Origin: G963665595 sp963665595 | GTDB taxonomy: Bacteria; Actinomycetota; Coriobacteriia; Coriobacteriales; CADBOM01 | Assembly (NCBI GenBank): GCA_963665595.2 | Contig: CAXXJK010000004.1 | Location: 124,001-188,000 of the forward strand | Reading direction: 5' to 3' | Length of the DNA: 64,000 bases | In this document: positions 56,312 through 64,000 of the stretch, piece after piece | How the letters are laid out: each line of letters begins with the position of its first letter | How positions within the stretch are numbered: position 1 is the first letter of the stretch | Translations under genes and position numbers: made by a program | Notes under the pieces: generated by a model | What the model saw: the letters and a program-made list of their open reading frames with translations, nothing else | What the model was told of the DNA's origin: nothing | Databases searched by the model: none

Positions 56312-57190
56312 CTACCTCAAACCTTCAAGAGCAGCCGCTTCGACATCGCGACCTTCCGACAGGTAAAAATCAACGAACCCAGAAAGCCTTGGGTCAAGAC
56401 ACTCTGCTGGTGAGTTAACGGCACCAGGATGAAACAGAAACTCAAGAGCAGCGCCTCGTCGTTGTGCATACTTCTCAAACATTGGTTTGAGCACTGCAAG
56501 ACGAGCCGCATCCATATGTCCAGAGAGAAGAATCCCGCAAAACACTGCCGGCGTCTCATCCTTTAATGGGTACTGGTGCCTATCAAAACGCCAGAGAAAA
56601 TTGAGAATACTATGCTTGATCCAGTTTACCGGACGCAGCGTAAAAAATATATGCCGATCAAGAAAAGGAACGAGCGGCTCTGCGGGAATTCGCAGGTAAT
56701 GTAAGGTATATTCACTCTCATTCACCGCTGCGACAACCGCATCAAACATGAGAGGTATGAGATGAAAATGTTGATGACTGTCGATACGTAATGAATCCGC
56801 AAGCGAAGGAAATCGCTGAACTACACGATCTATCTGAGCCCTGATTTCTCGCTGTAATTGTTCGCGCAGCATTACCCTATCAGGGCCGACAGACTTGCGA
56901 AGCATAGCGATGAAACTCCATTTGAAAAATCCACTATCATCCACAAGCAACGGGATGAGAGCGGGATCAGAACAACATTTTCCTTCGACCACATTGAGAT
57001 GCACGCCTACATGAATACGCTCAATATAAGGATCCAGCAGTGTGGCGCACACATCGAACCGAGGGCTGTTTGCCAAGATGCTTAGACTGTTAAGAGCTCC
57101 ACTTCCATCAGTGGCATCACCGCAAGCCAGAATACGCCGCGACTGCTCCTCATCAATGCCGAAATCATCCGCATGGAACAGAATGTCCAT
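56312..57190 (-). CDS. ChbG/HpnK (YdjC-type) carbohydrate deacetylase
   Basis: 292 residues starting MDILFHADDFGIDEE at ATG 57190. The metal-binding Asp pair is in HADDFG, and the histidines in VGVHLNVVEG and RIDSHQHFHLIP. Family members remove N-acetyl groups from chitooligosaccharides or hopanoid-linked sugars. Next to YfhO and a GT2 gene it may deacetylate a lipid-linked or surface sugar. A possible earlier start at 57211 has no ribosome site. AAGGGA is about 12 bases before the chosen ATG. Divergent from the glycosyltransferase, with 115 bases between. Confidence 0.85.
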   Translation of the reverse strand: MDILFHADDFGIDEEQSRRILACGDATDGSGALNSLSILANSPRFDVCATLLDPYIERIHVGVHLNVVEGKCCSDPALIPLLVDDSGFFKWSFIAMLRKSVGPDRVMLREQLQREIRAQIDRVVQRFPSLADSLRIDSHQHFHLIPLMFDAVVAAVNESEYTLHYLRIPAEPLVPFLDRHIFFTLRPVNWIKHSILNFLWRFDRHQYPLKDETPAVFCGILLSGHMDAARLAVLKPMFEKYAQRRGAALEFLFHPGAVNSPAECLDPRLSGFVDFYLSEGRDVEAAALEGLR

Positions 57191-57305
57191 GTTCGCTCTG
57201 GTTCCCTTCATCCGGATACATCAACATGTGACTATATAACGAGTAATGACCTTATGCAGTTTTACCTGCAAATGAGTACAATAGTTCCATGGTTGGAAGC
57301 AGCTT

Positions 57306-58310
57306 ATGGTACACTTTGAACTGTATCGTGCTATCCGTTTTCGCCAAGAAAGGCCTCCCTTGGATTTCTCTTTGGTTATTCCCTGTTTCAATGAAGAGGA
57401 GAGTCTTCCCGCATTCTTCAAAACCGCTACCCAGGTATTTGATGCTGCTGGTTTGTCTTATGAGCTCATCTTTATCGATGATGGGAGCAAGGACAACACC
57501 TTTACGCTACTCGCATCATTTGCAGAGACTCGCCGCAACATCACGGTAGTGAGTTTTTCACGTAACTTTGGAAAAGAAGCGGCATTATATGCAGGTATGG
57601 AACGTGCTACGGGAGATTACCTCGGTCTTATCGATGCCGATATGCAGCAGGATCCTCAGACAGCTTTGAATATGTACCATTTTCTCACAGAACACGAAGA
57701 GTATGATCTTGTCGCTGCTTGCCAAGAACATCGTCATGAGAATTTTGCTCTCAAGTTTTTCAAAAAAACGTTCTATAGACTCTTCAATCGGGTTGGTGAC
57801 ATCGACCTAATTGCGGATGCCAGCGACTTTCGTGTCATGAAGGCACATGTGGCTCATGCCGTGCTCAGCATGCCTGAGTATTTCCGGTTTTCAAAAGGGC
57901 TTTTTTCTTGGGTCGGCTTCAAGACCTATGCATACCCTTATACACCACATCCACGTTTTGCCGGAACAACCAAGTGGTCTTTCTTTAAATTGCTCAGATA
58001 TGCCCTTGATGGGATTATATCCTTTACGACTTCCCCGCTACGTCTAGCCGCCTACTTTGGGATTGTCGCGTTTTTTGCCTCAGGAATCTACCTCCTGAGT
58101 GTCCTCTATGAGTACTGCATTCGCGGTATCGACGTTCCTGGTTTCCCCACCATTGTCGGCCTTGTAGCACTGTTTGGCGGGCTGCAACTCTCGGTTCTCG
58201 GTATTATAGGAGAGTATCTCGGGCGTGCCTATTTAGAGGGCAAGCATCGACCTCTCTATATCGCACGAACTGTCATTGAACCGAAAGATGAAAACGAACG
58301 TTTTATCTAG
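57306..58310 (+). CDS. Undecaprenyl-phosphate glycosyltransferase (GT2, CsbB/GtrB-like)
   Basis: 334 residues. Cytoplasmic GT-A domain with SLVIPCFNEEESLP, IFIDDGSKDNT and the metal-binding LIDADMQQDP, followed by two C-terminal membrane helices (FGIVAFFASGIYLLSVL, GLVALFGGLQLSVLGIIGEYLGR) as in DPM1/GtrB/CsbB. It should move a sugar from a nucleotide donor to undecaprenyl phosphate, the substrate of YfhO-type transferases. GGAAG is six bases before the ATG. Its stop codon shares the four bases CTAG with the stop of the convergent EcfT gene. Confidence 0.92.
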   Translation: MVHFELYRAIRFRQERPPLDFSLVIPCFNEEESLPAFFKTATQVFDAAGLSYELIFIDDGSKDNTFTLLASFAETRRNITVVSFSRNFGKEAALYAGMERATGDYLGLIDADMQQDPQTALNMYHFLTEHEEYDLVAACQEHRHENFALKFFKKTFYRLFNRVGDIDLIADASDFRVMKAHVAHAVLSMPEYFRFSKGLFSWVGFKTYAYPYTPHPRFAGTTKWSFFKLLRYALDGIISFTTSPLRLAAYFGIVAFFASGIYLLSVLYEYCIRGIDVPGFPTIVGLVALFGGLQLSVLGIIGEYLGRAYLEGKHRPLYIARTVIEPKDENERFI

Positions 58311-59194
58311 AGAAGAAGTGCGATAAGTAAGCAGAACACAACTATACCGATTCCCATAATAATATCGGAAGACTTCATGGCCATGACTCTTAGATGAGTT
58401 CGCTGCGTTGCACCATAACAGCGCGCATCCATAGCACTAGCAAGCTGATCGGCACGGCGGAATAAGTTCACGAATAGAGGAATCAGTACCGGAGTCCAGG
58501 CACGCATACGCCTAACGGGCGAGCCCTTGTCAAACACCGCGCCACGAGCTCGTTGAGCGAGGACGAGGCGATCAACCTCTTCGGCGGTTAATGGGATAAA
58601 ACGAAGCGTGATCGAAAACAGCGTTGCAAGATCATCAACCGGAACACGAATATATTTAAGGGGGCTCAGAATAGACGCCAGAGCATCTGTGAGTTCAAGC
58701 GTTGATGTCGTGAGAGTAAGCAGTGATGTGGCAAATATCAGCAGTGCGATACGAATGACAAAATACAGTCCATTAATTGCGCCGAGAGTACGAATACCGA
58801 ATGAACCAAGAAGAGGAATCGACTCGGGGATCTTCACGCTACCCAAAATCCAAGAAAGTGAGCCATTGATTGATCCATTACTCAGATTGTTACCTGAAAG
58901 CAATACCCAAGGAGCATCTGATGATGCGCCAAACGTAAATGCGTTGAAAAGAAACGTAAGTATGAGAATGATGAGCAGTGGCTTGATACCCTTGAACACC
59001 AGAAGCGATGGTGCCTGAGACACCCGCAACGCAATTGCCAAGAGAATTACACAAAAGAACAATCCTAACCACCCGGAAGTGCAAAACAGAGCAAAAGCAA
59101 AGGCGGCCAGCATGGTAAGTTTAATACGCGAGTCCATAGCGTGCAGGGGACTTTTCCCAGGAATATAATGGCCAAGGGGAATCGAAAGAGCCAT
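58307..59194 (-). CDS. ecfT: ECF transporter transmembrane subunit EcfT
   Basis: 295 residues, six or so membrane helices. The coupling-helix motifs are visible as LAQRARGAVF and AMDARCYGATQRT (the A-R-x signature). It joins the ATPase dimer to a substrate-binding S subunit in vitamin or cobalt/nickel import. An external loop of about 40 residues after residue 90 (SSDAPWVLLSGNN...) is longer than usual. One base before the EcfA gene ends and same strand. No S-component is in the window, so this is probably a shared (group II) module. Confidence 0.9.
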   Translation of the reverse strand: MALSIPLGHYIPGKSPLHAMDSRIKLTMLAAFAFALFCTSGWLGLFFCVILLAIALRVSQAPSLLVFKGIKPLLIILILTFLFNAFTFGASSDAPWVLLSGNNLSNGSINGSLSWILGSVKIPESIPLLGSFGIRTLGAINGLYFVIRIALLIFATSLLTLTTSTLELTDALASILSPLKYIRVPVDDLATLFSITLRFIPLTAEEVDRLVLAQRARGAVFDKGSPVRRMRAWTPVLIPLFVNLFRRADQLASAMDARCYGATQRTHLRVMAMKSSDIIMGIGIVVFCLLIALLL

Positions 59195-60850
59195 CTAACA
59201 TTCCTCCTCGCCGGTAAATCCATAGATCGTTGAGAGTTCCAGAAGCGGCGGCATAGACAAACCCGTTTGGACAAACAGTGCGGGAGAGGCGCAGAGCGTA
59301 TCAATGGAGCAGTGTGCTTGTATACAGCCTTTGTCCAGCAGTACTATCTCATCGGCCCGCGGAAGAAATTCTTCGAGATCATGAGTTACGACGATCACGA
59401 GTGTGCCGCGTAAACGCTCTTCGTCAATCACGCGATAGATAAATTCTCGGCCAGACGCATCGAGGCCAGCCGTTGGTTCATCAAAGAGAAGCAAGCGCGG
59501 ACGCATCGCTAGGATACCCGCAATAGCCACACGACGAGCCTGCCCTCCGGAAAGCTCAAAGGGAGATCGTTTCGCAAAGCTTTCACTATCTAGGCCGACC
59601 GCTGCAAGTACCGCACGCAACAACTCCCTACGAGCAGGACGTTCCTCTTCAGATCGCCCTATCAAACCTTGATTTTCCGGGCCAAAAAGAACGTCCTCAG
59701 CAACGGTCTCGGCAAAGAGATGACGTTCAGGTAATTGAAAAACATACCCCGTGATACCGGGATAAGGAGCACTTCCTTGAAAGCTGAGCACTCCTTCTTG
59801 AACCATATACAACCCGGCGAGTAAACGGAGCAATGTCGATTTTCCTGAGCCCGTTGGGCCAGCTAACAACAGAAGTTTCCCTTCGTCACAGCTAAACGAC
59901 ACATCGCTGAGCGCACGGTACGCAGAAGACAGTCCCTCGTCATAGACATACGATATCTCGTTGCAATACAACGTAGCGGTAGGCAGCGGGCCTTTCTTAG
60001 TACGCTCATTTGATTTAAGAGAGTCTCGATCTGCCTCTCCCTGCATATCGAGACAGAGAGCCTCGGCAAGCACCGGAATCTCTGAAGTAAAGGGAATGGC
60101 ACGCCCCCGTGCGCGCAGATCAAGCTCCGTCTTCAAAAGAGGAGTAGGCGCAAGTCCCCAAATCGCCCACTGCTCACGTGAACGTACCAGCGCTTCAAAA
60201 TCTCCCTCGAAGGCGAGACGACCTTCGAAGAGAACCAGTATACGATCAGCCTCGAAGCAGTCTTCCAGATTATGCGAGACATGGAGAATACCGTGCCCGC
60301 TCTCTCTCAGACGTTTGATTGCGCGTATCACTTCTTTTTTGTGCGGTCCATCGAGCATAGATGTCGGTTCATCGAAAACGAAGTAGTCCGGTTGCATGGC
60401 ATAGGCGTCAGCAATAACCAAACGCTGCTGCTCACCACCTGAGAGAGTTGAAGGATCGCGGTCTTCGTATCCGGATAACCCAACAATCGCGAGTGCCTCT
60501 GTCACTCGTTTAATAATCTCTTGACGAGGAAGACCGAGATTTTCAGGGCCGAACGCCACATCGTCAATCACGCGAGAAGAAACGATCTGCGTTTCAGGAT
60601 CCTGCCCGACCATACCTACCTGTGCGCGAATTGAAAGGAGATCATTTTCTACTGCAGTATTCTTATCATTGACTAAGACCGTGCCTTTCTGAGGGCGCAG
60701 CGTTGCGTTTGCCAGATGAGCAACTGTTGATTTTCCCGAGCCGTTTGCCCCAAGCAACACAACGTGCTCTCCTGAAACGACGGAAAAATTCACGTCGCAA
60801 AGCACGGGGATCTGTCCATAAGAGAACGTTATGTGAGAAAAGGTGATCAT
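59195..60850 (-). CDS. Fused ECF transporter ATPase EcfA1-EcfA2
   Basis: 551 residues with two ABC ATPase domains in one chain. First: LLGANGSGKSTVAHL, Q-loop, LSGGEQQRL, VFDEPTSML and the switch HVSHN. Second, after an ~80-residue linker: LAGPTGSGKSTLLRL, FELSGGQARRVAIAG, LFDEPTAGLD and VVTHD. Fusions of the two subunits are known in Actinobacteria. The ATG directly follows the HAD gene stop. Functions with EcfT; the transported vitamin or metal is not shown. Confidence 0.93.
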   Translation of the reverse strand: MITFSHITFSYGQIPVLCDVNFSVVSGEHVVLLGANGSGKSTVAHLANATLRPQKGTVLVNDKNTAVENDLLSIRAQVGMVGQDPETQIVSSRVIDDVAFGPENLGLPRQEIIKRVTEALAIVGLSGYEDRDPSTLSGGEQQRLVIADAYAMQPDYFVFDEPTSMLDGPHKKEVIRAIKRLRESGHGILHVSHNLEDCFEADRILVLFEGRLAFEGDFEALVRSREQWAIWGLAPTPLLKTELDLRARGRAIPFTSEIPVLAEALCLDMQGEADRDSLKSNERTKKGPLPTATLYCNEISYVYDEGLSSAYRALSDVSFSCDEGKLLLLAGPTGSGKSTLLRLLAGLYMVQEGVLSFQGSAPYPGITGYVFQLPERHLFAETVAEDVLFGPENQGLIGRSEEERPARRELLRAVLAAVGLDSESFAKRSPFELSGGQARRVAIAGILAMRPRLLLFDEPTAGLDASGREFIYRVIDEERLRGTLVIVVTHDLEEFLPRADEIVLLDKGCIQAHCSIDTLCASPALFVQTGLSMPPLLELSTIYGFTGEEEC

Positions 60851-61609
60851 CTAGCGCGCCACGGGCATCGCCTCGACGAACGCGAACAGGTCCTCGAGAG
60901 TCCCTTGATCGAAAGCTGAAACGTCCACATGATCATGGTCAAGTAAATAAGGGGTAACCAGAAAAAAGCCGGTACCACATTGAACTGCTGCAAGATCTTC
61001 ACGCGTATCATTGCCCACCATCAGACACTCTTCGCCGCGTACTCCTAGGCGAGACAAAACTTCCTGATAGTAGCCCTTCGTAGGCTTGACATGCCTGTGG
61101 TCTTCATAGGTAGTCACAAATTCAAAATCATTCGGATCAAGTCCTGCCCACGCCAAACGGTGATAGGTCGCCGTACGAGGGAAGAGTGGATTGGTAGCGA
61201 TCGCCGTCCGATAGCCCTTTTCACGAACCGCTCTGACTATGTCGTGTGCAAGCGGATGCGGATGAGCCACAGAACGCACTTCATCAAATTTTTCCTCATA
61301 GTAAGACATGCAAAGAAGCTCGATATCCTGATAACTGCCGATTTTATCTCCGGACAATGGAAACGTATTGCTGAAGCCTTCCCAGAATTTTTCATAATTA
61401 GTCGCTGCGGAATCTCCCGTAAACATTCTCTCGATGCCTCCATGGACGCCCTTTGAAAAACATGCTGCGTCCAGTCCGTAAGCATCCACATAACGGCCAA
61501 TCGAGTCGAGATACGCCGAGATAAAGGTTTTTACCTCCATCGGCAACAATGTCCCGTCCAGATCAAACAAGATGGTCGTATAGGCACGTGCCGTTTGTTC
61601 GTTCGTCAA
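60851..61609 (-). CDS. HAD-superfamily hydrolase
   Basis: 252 residues. Motif I FDLDGTLL, motif II in IATNPLF, the lysine in HVKPTKGYYQEV and motif IV GNDTREDLAA are all intact, with a cap domain of about 80 residues. A small-molecule phosphatase is expected; the substrate is unknown. TTG start with GAGGAAG about 11 bases upstream, overlapping the end of pgi, so expression should follow pgi. Confidence 0.87.
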   Translation of the reverse strand: MTNEQTARAYTTILFDLDGTLLPMEVKTFISAYLDSIGRYVDAYGLDAACFSKGVHGGIERMFTGDSAATNYEKFWEGFSNTFPLSGDKIGSYQDIELLCMSYYEEKFDEVRSVAHPHPLAHDIVRAVREKGYRTAIATNPLFPRTATYHRLAWAGLDPNDFEFVTTYEDHRHVKPTKGYYQEVLSRLGVRGEECLMVGNDTREDLAAVQCGTGFFLVTPYLLDHDHVDVSAFDQGTLEDLFAFVEAMPVAR

Positions 61610-61611
61610 TT

Positions 61612-63336
61612 TCAGTTACACTTCCTCAGTCCTCGCGCCGCAGAAACCGCAGCACAGACACGATCTGCCAAACGTGAAAGAGTTTCAGAGTCATTATCTA
61701 CCAGATGGATGTGCACTGCCCGACGGCCACGTGCCGCGAGAGTGATGAAATCACCCTCTGCCTGAGCTTTTGCCAGTTCGCCCAGAGTGAATTTCTCACC
61801 AGGGATATGAGCGTCAAACAGTTCATCGGCGGAAAGTATCAGATAGACACCATTGTCGGGACCGCCTTTATGAAGCTGACCCGTGGAATGCAGATAACGT
61901 GGACCTATCTCAAGACAGGAAACCACCCCCAAACGTTCAGCAACACGATGACGCATACGCTCTAATGCCTCACGACGCCCAATGCCATAAAATGGCAAAA
62001 AGGCATTCAGGGAAAAATAGTCCCCTTCAACTATTGAGCACAGCAGCTGGCGGAGGGCTTCATCGACATTGAGGAATTCCAAATCGCCTTTGTTGACGAT
62101 ACGATCTGTAAGAGCAAGATCGAGAATTCCATCGGTACCGTCAAAACTGACCTGCGTAAAGCCAAGAGTACTCGGTATCTGCCCACTTTTACCGTAGAGA
62201 ATACCTTTGACCGCAAGTTTGGTTGATTCAACGTCGGGCTGATCAAAGGGGTTTTCTTGCATAAGAAGACCGCAGAGAGCAACCGCATACTCCCATATAA
62301 TAAAGTGCTCGACAATGTCCAGAGCACTGTTAACTTCAAGATTGAGATGAGGAATGCTCTCGTCAATACAACTGACCGCTTGGCTGAATCCCTCGTCGTT
62401 ACCAACGGCATAGGTGATAACACTACGATCCGTATAAGGCAGTGACAAAATACCCGCATCAACTTCGACATTAGGAAGGATGCCCTTACCGTTTTTCCCC
62501 AGAGATTCCGCTACCAACTGCTCGAGCCAAAGGCCAAACACCTGACCGGAAGGCGGCATCACAAGAGAGAACTTGTCGCGCCCATCGCAGTAGTTACCAT
62601 AAAGAAACGCCGCAAGACGTACTGCAGGATTATCTTGGTCGTCAGAAGAACATCTGCTCTCAGCTTCTCGTGCAAGTGCCATAACAGATTTAAGATCAAT
62701 TCCCACCAAGGCCATGGGCAGTAGCGCAAAAACAGATAACGCCGAGTAACGCCCGCCAACATCGACGGAGCCCGGCAGGATATCTCTAAAATGTTTGGTT
62801 TGAGCATCTTGCTCGAGCAATGACCCCGGATCTGTGATAGCAACGAATTGAGAGCCTGCGCGCTGTTCTCCAACGTGAGCGCATACATATTGCCAGACTA
62901 TTCGAAAGAGCAACGCAGGTTCAAGAGTCGAACCTGACTTGCTTGATACGATATAGAGCGTGTGCGCTGGGTCAGAACTTCCCAAAATATGATTGACATA
63001 AACCGGTGAAAGAGAGTCCATCGTACGGAAGGGCACTTCGACACCGTCAAGAGCGTTAAGCTTTGTGATAGTCATTGACGCCTGGGTTGAACCACCCTGG
63101 CCGATAAGGACCACCGCTTCCAAACCATCGGCACGTATCTGATCCGCCAACATGGTAATGCGTTCAATGGGAACCGGAGGCTGAGAAGCCAAAGTTGACC
63201 AACCCATGAAACGAGCCGTGAACTCTGCCATACCGGGTGCAAAGTCATAGAGAGTACCATCTTTTGCGGCAATGCGAGATGGCGCTTTGATGTCGATCAG
63301 ACGCTGCATGATTTCTTTGTTCTGCAGAGGAATCAT
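61612..63336 (-). CDS. pgi: Glucose-6-phosphate isomerase
   Basis: 574 residues. Sugar-phosphate site SSKSGSTLEP, VDVGGRYSALSVF, the active-site ESLGKNGKG, and HSTGQLHKGGPDNG with the catalytic His/Lys. Length and layout match the actinobacterial/cyanobacterial branch; the enzyme feeds glycolysis or makes glucose 6-phosphate for sugar synthesis. AAGGAGG lies six bases before the ATG. Starts 130 bases after rplQ, from which it is separated by a terminator hairpin. Confidence 0.95.
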   Translation of the reverse strand: MIPLQNKEIMQRLIDIKAPSRIAAKDGTLYDFAPGMAEFTARFMGWSTLASQPPVPIERITMLADQIRADGLEAVVLIGQGGSTQASMTITKLNALDGVEVPFRTMDSLSPVYVNHILGSSDPAHTLYIVSSKSGSTLEPALLFRIVWQYVCAHVGEQRAGSQFVAITDPGSLLEQDAQTKHFRDILPGSVDVGGRYSALSVFALLPMALVGIDLKSVMALAREAESRCSSDDQDNPAVRLAAFLYGNYCDGRDKFSLVMPPSGQVFGLWLEQLVAESLGKNGKGILPNVEVDAGILSLPYTDRSVITYAVGNDEGFSQAVSCIDESIPHLNLEVNSALDIVEHFIIWEYAVALCGLLMQENPFDQPDVESTKLAVKGILYGKSGQIPSTLGFTQVSFDGTDGILDLALTDRIVNKGDLEFLNVDEALRQLLCSIVEGDYFSLNAFLPFYGIGRREALERMRHRVAERLGVVSCLEIGPRYLHSTGQLHKGGPDNGVYLILSADELFDAHIPGEKFTLGELAKAQAEGDFITLAARGRRAVHIHLVDNDSETLSRLADRVCAAVSAARGLRKCN

Positions 63337-63414
63337 GTCCCCTCCTTTAAAAAATCGAGCCGACGAACGGACCTTCTCATCATGTCCGATAATGAAAACC
63401 AGTATATAAGGAAA

Positions 63415-63439
63415 GCGGGGTACTATTTAGCTACCCCGC
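63415..63439 (-). terminator. Terminator hairpin after rplQ
   Basis: GCGGGGTA (63415-63422) and TACCCCGC (63432-63439) form an eight-pair stem with a nine-base loop, 27 bases past the rplQ stop. On the minus strand it is followed by TTTCCTTAT, a modest T run. It marks the end of the ribosomal protein operon. Confidence 0.75.
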
Positions 63440-63466
63440 CTTTTCCTTTCAAATTAAACCACTCGC

Positions 63467-64000
63467 TTATTCAGCGGCTGCTTTGGGCTTTCCTTCAGCA
63501 GTCTCTGCCGAATCAGCGGCTTCTGTAACTTCGGAAGCTTCACTATTTTCAGCAGAATTTTCCTCGGGAGCAGTTTCTTCAACAGCAGCGGCTGCAGGAG
63601 TAACTTCCTCGGCTTCGTCTGTGGTCTTTTTGACCGTAGCCTTCTTGGCAGTTTTCTTAGCCGGAGCGCTGGCTTCTTTGGCCGAAACAACCGGTTCAGT
63701 TACTAACTCAATGATGACCATGGGGGCATTGTCGCCTTTGCGATTGCCAAGCTTGTAGATACGAGTATAACCGCCCTGGCGATCAGACCACATACCTTGA
63801 GCAACCTTCTCAAATATCTCACGTACGATTTCTTTATCACCCAAGAGAGCAATAGCCAGACGACGAGAGTGAACATCGCCTCTCTTTGCCCATGTAATGA
63901 CCTTGTCAACTTCCGGGCGAATCTCTTTGGCGCGAGCATCAATCGTCTTGATACGGTCGTTTGCAAGAAGAGCACAGACAAGACTCTTCTTCATCGCTCT
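63467..64000 (-). CDS. rplQ: Ribosomal protein L17 with acidic C-terminal tail, 5' end cut by window
   Basis: The frame runs off the window end; the visible part starts RAMKKSLVCALLANDRIKTIDARAKEIRP, which corresponds to about residue 20 of normal L17, so the true start is outside. Core ends with GDNAPMVIIELV. Beyond it there is an extension of about 70 residues: a Lys/Ala part (KKTAKKATVKKT) then a Glu/Ala-rich acidic stretch ending PKAAAE. Long L17 tails occur in Actinobacteria, but their role is unknown. A terminator follows. Confidence 0.95.
   Translation of the reverse strand, partial: RAMKKSLVCALLANDRIKTIDARAKEIRPEVDKVITWAKRGDVHSRRLAIALLGDKEIVREIFEKVAQGMWSDRQGGYTRIYKLGNRKGDNAPMVIIELVTEPVVSAKEASAPAKKTAKKATVKKTTDEAEEVTPAAAAVEETAPEENSAENSEASEVTEAADSAETAEGKPKAAAE

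Noticed and set aside
1..64000. tRNA, rRNA, CRISPR arrays, insertion sequences, prophage or attachment sites
   Set aside because: Looked for in both orientations; no cloverleaf-like sequence, regular repeat array, transposase or integrase motif was seen.

Overview
The window looks like a piece of a chromosome from an anaerobic actinobacterium of the class Coriobacteriia (Eggerthellaceae-like). The grounds are the gene set: split GatCAB amidotransferase, a TopA with several C-terminal zinc ribbons, fused ECF ATPases, molybdopterin genes, Hyp and Tat genes, MtnA beside AhcY, and a flavodoxin-ferredoxin fusion. Base composition looks close to balanced, low for that group, so a small-genome relative such as Cryptobacterium is my guess; this is inference and was not tested. 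No tRNA, rRNA, CRISPR array, insertion sequence or prophage gene was seen, and no stretch over 300 bases lacks a gene.

Layout. 1-8561 (all minus strand): rhamnulose-phosphate aldolase (cut by the window start), hisS with a leader hairpin, a DUF47/PhoU-like protein, gatB-gatA-gatC and ligA. 8661-14342: a flavodoxin-ferredoxin protein divergent from the plus-strand molybdopterin cluster moaA-moaC-moaB, then a convergent, frameshifted copper ATPase gene. 14600-23000: topoisomerase III, lepA, small membrane proteins, an SPFH/zinc-ribbon protein and a diacylglycerol-kinase-like lipid kinase. 23056-25603: mtnA-ahcY. 25869-26901: a membrane J-domain protein and a four-helix membrane protein. 26917-36745: isocitrate dehydrogenase, an aconitase of the LeuC/LeuD type with an attenuator-like leader, a fused 23S rRNA methyltransferase, an unusual dehydrogenase with a metal-binding tail, citrate synthase and DegV.

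From 49079 down to 35852 the genes tatA-tatC-hypA-hypB-topA-mdh-fumA-fumB-tmk-holB-PSP1-pncB-degV lie on one strand with overlaps or gaps under 80 bases and look like one long operon. topA in its middle carries a one-base frameshift in a run of seven A. From 49307 to 58310 come a TPR protein, an amidohydrolase, a radical SAM protein and a probable surface-glycosylation group (YfhO-type transferase, ChbG/YdjC-type deacetylase, CsbB/GtrB-type glycosyltransferase). From 58307 to the end are an ECF transporter module (EcfT plus fused EcfA), a HAD phosphatase, pgi and the truncated rplQ.

How they fit: citrate synthase, LeuCD-type aconitase and NAD-type isocitrate dehydrogenase form the oxidative branch from oxaloacetate to 2-oxoglutarate, while malate dehydrogenase and the two-subunit class I fumarase form the reductive branch; this is a typical split TCA cycle of an anaerobe. 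Hyp, Tat and molybdopterin genes point to exported nickel and molybdenum enzymes encoded elsewhere. The points most worth a second look are the leader in front of the LeuC gene (30564-30788), the topA and copA frameshifts, the three-gene glycosylation group, the metal-tailed dehydrogenase and a perfect 34-base palindrome inside a membrane protein gene.
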